The translations under genes were made by a program, and so were the position numbers. The notes below the pieces were generated by a model that had not been told where the DNA came from, searched no databases, and saw nothing but the letters and a program-made list of their open reading frames with translations. From an uncultured Eubacteriales bacterium (GTDB lineage Bacteria > Bacillota > Clostridia > Christensenellales > Aristaeellaceae): a DNA stretch of 10,602 nucleotides. The stretch covers positions 1 to 10,602 of the forward strand of contig CADBNX010000383.1 in NCBI GenBank assembly GCA_902796115.1. The letters run 5' to 3'. Numbering within the stretch: the first letter of the stretch is position 1; every line of letters begins with the position of its first letter. This document shows positions 1-6,716 of the stretch, in pieces.

Positions 1-888
1 CTCAGGCTTGTCGACAGCGGTTTCTACGACGGGCTGACCTTTCACCGGATCATTTCCGGCTTCATGATGCAGGGCGGTGATCCGAAAGGCAACGGCACGG
101 GCGGCAGCGCCGATACGATCTACGGTGAGTTTTCCTCCAACGGCTTTGACAATCCGCTGAAGCATGAGCGCGGCGTCGTGTCGATGGCGCGCGCCAACGA
201 TCCGGACAGCGCGTCGAGCCAGTTCTTCATCATGCACGATACCAGCCCCCACCTGGACGGCAGTTACGCGGCCTTCGGCCGGGTCCTCGCCGGCATGGAC
301 GTGGTGGATGCCGTCTGCATGCGCACGCATGTGACGGATTCCAACGGCACGGTGCCGCCGGAGGATCAGCCCCGTATCCTCAGCGCGGAACGCGCGGCGC
401 GCGCGGAGGCGGAAGCCGCCGCGGAGCGGGAAGCCGCGAACGGCGCAGCGGGAGGCGTGTTCCGCGATCCCGCTTCGGGTCTCACCTTTCCCATGCCCGA
501 AGGATGGCATCTTCAGAGCGGATACAGCGGCGTATACAGCTTTTCAAATGACCGGGACACCGTGATGCTCAGCGCCAAGGATTACTGGACGCCGTTCGGA
601 AAAAGCATGCAGGCACAGTATGCGCAGGCAGGCATTGATCGCGGCGCGATGAACACAGAATCCTTTAACCGTGCCGGTTTCGCGGCGTCCGTCGGTGCGA
701 CGGAGGAGCAGCTCACGGAGCTTCAGGTGAACGGCGCGCTCTGGTTCGCCGCGGCGGCGGAGGGAAGCAAAGGTCCGGTGCAGTACCGGATGGGTGCGCA
801 AAGAGGCACGGTCATTTTCTTTGCCAGCGACAGTGACGCAGGGGTGCAGGCCATAGAGACCATCCTGACATCCCTGAACGTGGAATAA
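1..888 (+). CDS. Cyclophilin-type peptidyl-prolyl cis-trans isomerase with extra C-terminal domain (5' partial)
   Basis: Catalyses cis-trans isomerisation of X-Pro bonds. The frame is open from base 1, so the N-terminus lies outside the window; the ATG at 64 is internal to the domain. Visible are 295 codons. The cyclophilin signature is clear: YDGLTFHRIISGF at residues 9-21 with the catalytic Arg16 (FHR), then QGGDPKGNGTGG, SQFFIMH and HLDGSYAAFGRV. The position of the human CypA cyclosporin-binding Trp is His84 and the next His is Tyr89, as is common in bacterial cyclophilins. The isomerase ends near residue 130. An Ala/Glu-rich, probably helical linker (130-150) leads to a domain of about 140 residues beginning FRDPASGLTFPMPEGW, which resembles a PsbP/Mog1-like fold; that fold is inferred only. 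Localisation cannot be judged because the N-terminus is missing. It ends 19 bases before the next gene, so the two are probably cotranscribed. Confidence 0.93.
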   Translation, partial: LRLVDSGFYDGLTFHRIISGFMMQGGDPKGNGTGGSADTIYGEFSSNGFDNPLKHERGVVSMARANDPDSASSQFFIMHDTSPHLDGSYAAFGRVLAGMDVVDAVCMRTHVTDSNGTVPPEDQPRILSAERAARAEAEAAAEREAANGAAGGVFRDPASGLTFPMPEGWHLQSGYSGVYSFSNDRDTVMLSAKDYWTPFGKSMQAQYAQAGIDRGAMNTESFNRAGFAASVGATEEQLTELQVNGALWFAAAAEGSKGPVQYRMGAQRGTVIFFASDSDAGVQAIETILTSLNVE

Positions 889-907
889 CGGGAGGGGAGG
901 ACAGAAC

Positions 908-2872
908 ATGGTTCGCATCGCTGATGAAAAAGGCATTCCCTTCATCGAAATCGACGGCACCCGCCATACGCCCGCGGCGTTCCGTTCCTTCCGTCCCCGG
1001 CCGGACAATATTCAGCTGGCGTACCGGGCGGGCGTCCGGCTTTTCCAGATCCTCGTATCCGGCCTGAACTGCACCCTGAACGTACCCTATTCCCTGTTCG
1101 GAGGCGTGTGGCAGGGAGAGGGAAAATACGATTTTTCCGCGTTTGACCGGCAGTTTGACATGTTCCGGGAAAACGCGCCCGAGGGATACTTCAACGTCAT
1201 GCTGCAGCTGGACGCGTGCCCCTGGTTTGCCGCCTCCCATCCCGGAGAGGATACGGACAGTTACCGGCACATCAGCGAAGCGGCGCTGAACGAAGACTGG
1301 AAGCGCGCCGCCGCGGATTACCTGAAAGCGTTCATCGCCTACGCGGAGGAAAAATACGGAGACAGGATCTGGGCATACAGCATCGCTGCCGGTTCCTCCA
1401 ACGAATGGTTTGACGCTTCCCTTTTTGATCGTGATTTTGACCGGGAGAATACCCGTCTGACCGCCCTCTGGCGGCGGGTAATCGGGAAACCGGATGCCCC
1501 GGTCCCCACCCTGGAATCCCTGGAGGACGGGTGCGGCCTGCGCCGTCCGGACAGCGACGATTTCCGGTACCTGCGCCTCGCGGGCGAGCAGATCAGCCGT
1601 CTCATCTGTTTCTTCGCGCATGAAGCGCAGAAAACGCTCTGCCATCGTAAGCTGTTCGGGCTTTTCTTCGGCTATGCATACACGGAAGGACACCTGATCT
1701 GCTGGAATACCAACGACTACGAGCGTGTCTGGAAATCCGACGACATCGATATGCTGTACGCGCCGGCCTCGTACCGGCATCACCGCGATATCGACGGTGT
1801 CAGCACCTATCAGTACACCGTGGATTCCATCCGGCTTCACAAAAAGCTTTACCTGCACGAAAACGACCACCGCACCCCGCTTGCCCGTTTCCCGCTGGAA
1901 AACGGCGCCATGCTGCAGGATGCCTACACCCGTTTCTCGGACTGGCGCGAGGTATTCCGCCGGGAGCTGTGCAACACCATGCAGAAACAGGCCGCCTTCT
2001 GGTGGTTCGATTTCTTCGGCGGGTATTACGGAGCGCCCGAATATGAGGCGGAGCTGGCGCTTGAAAAGAAAGTATTTGACGCTCTTGCGAAAGGAACGCG
2101 TGAATCGGTTTCCGAAATCGCGGTCTTCACGGATCCGACATCCCTGCTCTGCACCCGCGAGCACACGCTTCTTTGCCACGACAGTGGCATCCGGTGCATC
2201 GACACGCTCCACCGCTGCGGCGCGCCGTTCGATATATTTAATCTGAACGACCTGCCGCTGACGGATCCCGCGCGTTATAAGCTGTACATCTTCCTGAACG
2301 CGTACCTGCTTTCGGACGCGCAGATCGAATGGATCCGCGAAAACCTCACCGGCAAAACCAAAGTATTCGTGCACGCAGCCGGCGCGTGGGACGGGAAGTC
2401 CTTCAATCCGGAGCGCGTTTCCTCGCTGTGCGGCATGCGCGTCACGGAGCGGACGGGTACGGATTCCACGTCCGAATACCGGGGAACGCCATACCGCTTT
2501 TCCGGATCCCCTCTCCCGCTCTATCAGGTGGAGGAAGCGGGCGCGGAAGTGCTCGCCCGGTACGCGGACGGCGCCGTCAGTTGTGCCCGGAAAGGGGAAA
2601 ACGTGTATTCCGCCGTTGCTCCGCTGCCCTGGCAGCTGTGGCGTGACATCGCGGACGCCGCGGGCGTGCACATCTGGGAAAACAACGGAGCGGCAACCGC
2701 GGTCTGCTCACAGTTCGTATGCTGTTATGCTCCGCGGGAGGAAGTCACGCTGCGCATGAAACGGGACGGCGCATACCGCGAGCTTTTCAGCGGGGAAACC
2801 TTTGTATGCGAAAACGGAGAGCTGCGCTATCGGGCGGAAAAATACCGCACCATGCTGTTTGTGCGTGAATAG
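908..2872 (+). CDS. Clan GH-A-like glycoside hydrolase (beta-galactosidase-like architecture), intracellular
   Basis: A 654-residue protein with no signal peptide, so cytoplasmic. The start is supported by GGAGG at 896-900, seven bases before the ATG. Residues 1 to about 395 look like a TIM barrel: IDG near 15-17, AGVRLF at 41-46, then a GEGKYDFSAFD strand-helix segment typical of beta-galactosidase-like enzymes. The likely acid/base is Glu166 in GSSNEW, and the likely nucleophile is Glu318 in YLHENDHRT, a spacing expected for retaining clan GH-A enzymes. WWFDFFGGYY (365-374) follows and probably lines the active site. Residues of about 400-530 look like the Rossmann-type trimerisation domain of GH42 proteins (for example RYKLYIFLNAYLLSDAQIEW), followed by a C-terminal beta domain. 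I cannot assign a CAZy family, and the catalytic residues are predictions. It lies 19 bases downstream of the cyclophilin gene and converges with the DUF2961 gene. Confidence 0.82.
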   Translation: MVRIADEKGIPFIEIDGTRHTPAAFRSFRPRPDNIQLAYRAGVRLFQILVSGLNCTLNVPYSLFGGVWQGEGKYDFSAFDRQFDMFRENAPEGYFNVMLQLDACPWFAASHPGEDTDSYRHISEAALNEDWKRAAADYLKAFIAYAEEKYGDRIWAYSIAAGSSNEWFDASLFDRDFDRENTRLTALWRRVIGKPDAPVPTLESLEDGCGLRRPDSDDFRYLRLAGEQISRLICFFAHEAQKTLCHRKLFGLFFGYAYTEGHLICWNTNDYERVWKSDDIDMLYAPASYRHHRDIDGVSTYQYTVDSIRLHKKLYLHENDHRTPLARFPLENGAMLQDAYTRFSDWREVFRRELCNTMQKQAAFWWFDFFGGYYGAPEYEAELALEKKVFDALAKGTRESVSEIAVFTDPTSLLCTREHTLLCHDSGIRCIDTLHRCGAPFDIFNLNDLPLTDPARYKLYIFLNAYLLSDAQIEWIRENLTGKTKVFVHAAGAWDGKSFNPERVSSLCGMRVTERTGTDSTSEYRGTPYRFSGSPLPLYQVEEAGAEVLARYADGAVSCARKGENVYSAVAPLPWQLWRDIADAAGVHIWENNGAATAVCSQFVCCYAPREEVTLRMKRDGAYRELFSGETFVCENGELRYRAEKYRTMLFVRE

Positions 2873-2880
2873 TAAATTTC

Positions 2881-3948
2881 TCAGCACAACTCCAGCTCAT
2901 CGGCGCTGCCGAGCTTCGGCAGGCGGCAGGACGGCCTGTCCAGATAGAAATAGCTCACGCAGCTGATGTCGTCCTGCAGGGGCAGATAACGTCCGCCGCT
3001 GCGCCAGCCGAGCGCCTGGATCGTCACCCGTATATCCTTCTGAAACGGAACGGGATCGGTGATATGCCAGCGGTACAGTCCGAAGCGCATCTGGGAATTG
3101 TACAGCCTGTCCGGCTCGATCACCTGGCACAGTCCCGCATAGGGCGTGGTAAACGGCACATAGTGATCATGCGTCACGGGATCCTCAAAATCATAGGAAC
3201 CGCAGAAATAGTCCTCCGTCCCCGTATAGCAGATGGAAGGATATTCCTGATCCCCGTCCAGATACATCTTGACCTCGCCCTCGCCCCACCAGCGATTGCT
3301 TTTGGGACTCCAGATCATATAGGTGCCGGCGTAATGTCCCCGGCCCTCGATCCCATCCAGCATCGTAAACACGGCTTTGTACGGCAGCGGATTCACGCGG
3401 CGGAACTGCGCGTGGAAATATCCTTCGTCCTCTGCCACGGGCCTTTGCATGTAATTGATCTGATAATACACGACCGCGCGTTCGTCATTGCGGTTTTCCA
3501 GCGTTACGCGGAACCCCTTCCGGAACGGCATCGGCCAGTAGCAGCAGAAGGCGGAGCCCGGATTCACGCATACCGCAAGGGATGAAATCTGCGCGTACTT
3601 CCCCATGCCGCAGGCAAAGAAATCTCCCAGCGGACACTCCACGGCCGGTGTTTCCTCTCCGTCCCAGTAAAAGCGCAGGATCTGTCCGCGCCAGCTGTGC
3701 CCGCTCGGAGTAAGCCAGATCTGTGTGATCTCGCCCTGATCCCGCACGTCCGCCAGCGTCAGCGTCCCGTGCGGCTCGATGAACAGGCGCGGATTCACCT
3801 TCCAGCCGGTGCCCAGCTCCCGCGCGGCCTCCGCCGACGTGCCCCCTTCCCAGGGTGTTTTTGCGCCTTCCCCTTTCGCGCCTGTCCGGTTCTCCGGGGA
3901 AATCGAAATCAGCCGCCAGCCGCGCAGCTTTGCCAATTGACCCATCAT
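2881..3948 (-). CDS. DUF2961 family protein, glycoside hydrolase family GH172
   Basis: A 355-residue protein without a signal peptide. The family (PF11175, now GH172) forms tandem jelly-roll oligomers; characterised members act on furanosides, including difructose dianhydride I and D-arabinofuranosides. Family hallmarks are present: WRGQILRFYWDGEETPAVECPLGDFF around 86-111, LPYKAVFTMLDGIEGRGHYAGTY around 188-210, WWGEGEVKMYLDGD at 220-233, and GTEDYFCGSYDF at 243-254. The best candidates for the two catalytic acids are Glu225 (or Glu223) in GEGE and Glu245 in GTED, matching the two-Glu arrangement known for the family. The start at 3948 is favoured by AGGAGG at 3960-3965 (minus strand), 11 bases away; the adjacent second ATG at 3945 would be 14 bases away. 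It follows the GTPase gene by 47 bases in the same direction, so cotranscription is likely. The furanoside substrate is an inference from the family. Confidence 0.92.
   Translation of the reverse strand: MMGQLAKLRGWRLISISPENRTGAKGEGAKTPWEGGTSAEAARELGTGWKVNPRLFIEPHGTLTLADVRDQGEITQIWLTPSGHSWRGQILRFYWDGEETPAVECPLGDFFACGMGKYAQISSLAVCVNPGSAFCCYWPMPFRKGFRVTLENRNDERAVVYYQINYMQRPVAEDEGYFHAQFRRVNPLPYKAVFTMLDGIEGRGHYAGTYMIWSPKSNRWWGEGEVKMYLDGDQEYPSICYTGTEDYFCGSYDFEDPVTHDHYVPFTTPYAGLCQVIEPDRLYNSQMRFGLYRWHITDPVPFQKDIRVTIQALGWRSGGRYLPLQDDISCVSYFYLDRPSCRLPKLGSADELELC
2906..2922. other. Short hairpin near the convergent gene ends
   Basis: CTGCCGA-GCT-TCGGCAG forms a perfect 7-bp stem with a 3-base loop just inside the 3' end of the DUF2961 gene. 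It lies about 35 bases beyond the stop codon of the rightward hydrolase gene. There is no T-tract on either side, so it is not a standard terminator, but it is the only candidate structure where the two convergent transcripts must end. Confidence 0.25.
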
Positions 3949-3995
3949 GATGACCCCAACCTCCTGTTCAGCAGTATGTCATAAAAGAAAAATCG

Positions 3996-6662
3996 TCAGA
4001 CCGGTCTTTTCTCCTCACGTTCCGTTTCCTGCGCTTTTTGTTCTTTTCTCTCTTCCCCGCGCCTTTGCGCCGTCCAGGCGTTCTTGTACGCTTCTTCCAG
4101 CCTGCGGTCCGGCAGGCGGCGGTTGTTCATTGCAAGAAAACGCTCGATGCCCCGGATGGCCTGCTCCACCTCCGCGCGGAATTCCCGCGCGGATACGCGC
4201 AGCGCGCCCCGTCCCAGGATAATGGCCTGTTCCGCTCCGTCCGAGGTGGCGACCCGCACCCGCAGCGGCGCGTCCTTCACCCCGAGGGCGGTTTTTTCGA
4301 TATAGCTGTCCGCGGTTTCCGCCTCTTTGGTATACACCACATAGATATTGCCGTATTTTTCCACGCTGCCCGCGCCGCCCGGCACCCGGTACGCGTCATA
4401 TACCAGAATCACGTCGCATCCGGTCACACCGCGCCAGTTGCACAAAAGGTCCGCCAGCTGCCCCCTCGCCCCGTCGATATCCTTCTGCGCCCGTTTTTTC
4501 AGTTCTTCCCAGGCAAATATGATATTGTACCCGTCCACCAGCACGATCTCCCGCCCGGGGAGTACCGGCGCGGACGGCTTTTCCGGTTCTTGGCGCGGCG
4601 CGGGCTTTGCCGCCGGGGCAAACAGTTCCCTGCTTTTCGCCTTTCCGTAGGTCCGCTCGAAAATCGCCGCGAGCTCCCGGTCTTCTTCCTCGGTTCCGCG
4701 GTACTGTGTGCCGCGGGATCGGATCACGGTGTTCGCGGGCGCGTCCGCTTTCGCTTCTTCCAGCATGGGCAGGTGCATCATCGCGTCCGCTTCATTCCAT
4801 GGCACGGACACGCCTGCTCCATGCGAGCAGAAAACCGAATCCGCGGTGTTTTCCAGGTCCGCTTCCGGCCGGTACCCGATCCCGGCCGCGATTTCCTTTC
4901 CGTCCGGGCAAAGCTCATAACCCGCGGGCGTCATGCGCAGTTTTCCCTGTCCCCGCGTGTAGGCGGCAAGCTCCCTCGCGTACCCGCGCACACGCCGTGC
5001 GGGTACGCGTGCCGTCACCCGCACCGTGCCGCTGCCCTCCGTCTCCGGCTGCGCGCCCATCAGGCCGATATCGTGCAGCGCGCGCCCCAGGCAGCTTTCC
5101 GGCACCTCGAGTTCCAGCGCCACATACGGCTCCAGCAGTTCGCAGCCCGCCTTCATCAGGCCCTGACGCACCGCGCGATACGTCGCCTGGCGGAAATCCC
5201 CGCCCTCCGTATGCTTCAGATGCGCCCTGCCGGCGACCAGCGTGATGCGCGTATCGGTCAGCGCGGCGCCCGTCAGCGTGCCGCGGTGCTGTTTTTCCTT
5301 CAGATGGGTCAGGATGAGCCGCTGCCAGTTCAGCGCAAGATCGTCGGTTTTCACGGCGGTGCGGAATTCAAGTCCGCTTCCCCGCTCCCCTTTTTCCAGC
5401 AGCAGATGCACTTCCGCGTAATGCCGCAGCGGTTCGTAGTGCCCCGCTCCTTCCGCCGTCCCGGCGATCGTTTCCCGGTATATGACCCGCTCCTCGCCGA
5501 AACGCACATGAATGCCCGCGTCCGCAAGCCGCCGCTGCAGCACCTCCAGCTGCACCTCGCCCATCGTTTCCACGCTCAGGCCCTTCCCATCCTCGTCCCG
5601 CCGCACATGCAGCAGCGGTTCCTCCTCCTCCAGCGCGCGCAGGGCCTGATAAACCCTGTCCCGGTCCTCTCCCGCCTCCGGCATCACGGACTGCGTCCAC
5701 ACCGGCGCCAGGAAAGCCGCTCCGGCGTCCTGTCCCTTTCCGATGCCCTCGCCGCTCCGGCTCCGGGTGAGGCCCGTCACCGCGCACACATCTCCGGCTT
5801 CCGCCTCCTGCGCGGTGCGGTATTTCGCCCCGGAATAAAAGCGGATCTCCGCCGCCTTCTCCGCCCAGCTCCCGTCCGCGGCGCACAGCATATCCCGCAC
5901 CTTCAGCACCCCGCCGGTCACCTTCAGAAACGTGAGCCTGGCGCCGTGTGCGTCCCGCGCGATCTTGTATACCGTCGCCGCAAACTCACTCCGGGGGGGC
6001 CGCTCCGGCTCAAAGGCCGCCAGCGCGTCCAGCAGGCCTTCGACGCCCTCCTCCTGCAGCGCGGATCCGAAAAACACCGGGAACAGCTTCCGCTGCGCGA
6101 TCATCGCGTTGATTTTAAAAGCGGGGATTTCCCCCTGACGCAGATAGTAATCCAGCGCCGCCTCATCCCCCATAGCGGCCTGCTCCTGAAAATCCGCGCT
6201 TCCCCATTCCGCGAGTGCCCCTCCGCACAGCTCCCGGACGCTCCCCGGGATGCCTGTCTGTGCCTCCGGCCTGTCGGTTTTGTTGATGAACAGAAAAACC
6301 GGAACCCGCTCCTTTTCCAGCAGCTTCCAGATGGTTTTCGTATGGCTCTGTACGCCGTCCACCGCCGAAATGACCAGCACCGCGCAGTCCATCACGCGCA
6401 GCGCCCGTTCGGTCTCTCCGGAAAAATCCGTATGGCCGGGCGTATCGATCAGCGTCAGTGGCCGCTTTTTCCAGTCGAGCTCCGCCTGCTTGGAAAATAT
6501 CGTGATGCCGCGCTCCTTCTCGATCGCGTCCGTATCCAGGAACGCGTCCCCGTGGTCCACCCTGCCGGCGCGCCGTATGGCTCCGGCCAGGTGCAGCATC
6601 GCCTCGGACAGCGTGGTCTTCCCTGCGTCCACATGCGCCGTCAGCCCGACGATCAGTCTCAT
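3996..6662 (-). CDS. TetM/EF-G-like ribosomal GTPase fused to a C-terminal NYN (Rae1/YacP-like) nuclease domain
   Basis: An 888-residue protein, far longer than TetM (about 640). GTPase motifs: AHVDAGKTT at 9-17, switch I RGITIF with Thr54, DTPGH at 73-77, NKTD at 127-130, GSAL at 199-202. Domains II-V follow to about residue 605 (for example ETMGEVQLEVLQRRL and CELLEPYVAL). After a Pro/Ala-rich linker (about 605-702) comes an NYN domain (about 703-840) closely resembling Bacillus Rae1/YacP: VDGYN with Asp710, VYDAYR with Asp756, KEAETAD with Glu782 and Asp785, TSD with Asp808, and GRGALRVSARE. Rae1 is a ribosome-associated endoribonuclease that cuts mRNA in the A site. A charged tail ends the protein. 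The domain IV tip (HLKHTEGGDF, 481-490) differs from the TetM loop that displaces tetracycline. The start at 6662 is chosen from the ribosome binding site. Inferred role: ribosome rescue, stress response or mRNA cleavage rather than resistance. Confidence 0.93.
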   Translation of the reverse strand: MRLIVGLTAHVDAGKTTLSEAMLHLAGAIRRAGRVDHGDAFLDTDAIEKERGITIFSKQAELDWKKRPLTLIDTPGHTDFSGETERALRVMDCAVLVISAVDGVQSHTKTIWKLLEKERVPVFLFINKTDRPEAQTGIPGSVRELCGGALAEWGSADFQEQAAMGDEAALDYYLRQGEIPAFKINAMIAQRKLFPVFFGSALQEEGVEGLLDALAAFEPERPPRSEFAATVYKIARDAHGARLTFLKVTGGVLKVRDMLCAADGSWAEKAAEIRFYSGAKYRTAQEAEAGDVCAVTGLTRSRSGEGIGKGQDAGAAFLAPVWTQSVMPEAGEDRDRVYQALRALEEEEPLLHVRRDEDGKGLSVETMGEVQLEVLQRRLADAGIHVRFGEERVIYRETIAGTAEGAGHYEPLRHYAEVHLLLEKGERGSGLEFRTAVKTDDLALNWQRLILTHLKEKQHRGTLTGAALTDTRITLVAGRAHLKHTEGGDFRQATYRAVRQGLMKAGCELLEPYVALELEVPESCLGRALHDIGLMGAQPETEGSGTVRVTARVPARRVRGYARELAAYTRGQGKLRMTPAGYELCPDGKEIAAGIGYRPEADLENTADSVFCSHGAGVSVPWNEADAMMHLPMLEEAKADAPANTVIRSRGTQYRGTEEEDRELAAIFERTYGKAKSRELFAPAAKPAPRQEPEKPSAPVLPGREIVLVDGYNIIFAWEELKKRAQKDIDGARGQLADLLCNWRGVTGCDVILVYDAYRVPGGAGSVEKYGNIYVVYTKEAETADSYIEKTALGVKDAPLRVRVATSDGAEQAIILGRGALRVSAREFRAEVEQAIRGIERFLAMNNRRLPDRRLEEAYKNAWTAQRRGEERKEQKAQETEREEKRPV

Positions 6663-6670
6663 CCGCATCT

Positions 6671-6675
6671 CCTCC
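6671..6675 (-). promoter_or_regulatory. Ribosome binding site that decides the GTPase-NYN start
   Basis: GGAGG on the minus strand lies only 2 bases before the ATG at 6668 but 8 bases before the ATG at 6662. The second ATG therefore has normal spacing, and it gives an N-terminus (MRLIVGLTAHVDAGK) whose length matches TetM-type proteins. The longer reading would add only Met-Arg. Confidence 0.75.
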
Positions 6676-6716
6676 GCTTCTTATTCCCGGGAAAGGGCGT
6701 CTGCCGTTGTGAATGT

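Noticed and set aside
812..2671. 619-codon open frame on the minus strand opposite the GH-A hydrolase gene
   Set aside because: Antisense shadow of a high-GC gene; the + strand product has clear glycosidase motifs, and the antisense product resembles no family.
3975..4010. AGACCGGTCT palindrome and T-rich run just after the GTPase-NYN stop, as a terminator
   Set aside because: The palindrome has no loop and can form only about 3 paired bases once a loop is allowed. The T-rich run is interrupted and not placed directly after a stem.
3996..6668. Annotation as a tetracycline resistance gene (tetM/tetO family)
   Set aside because: GTPase domains are related, but the domain IV loop differs at the drug-site residues and a nuclease-like domain is fused, so resistance is not supported.
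6676..6716. TTCACA on the minus strand as an internal promoter for the GTPase-NYN gene
   Set aside because: No acceptable -10 box lies 16-18 bases downstream; the nearest AT-rich hexamer is 22 bases away.
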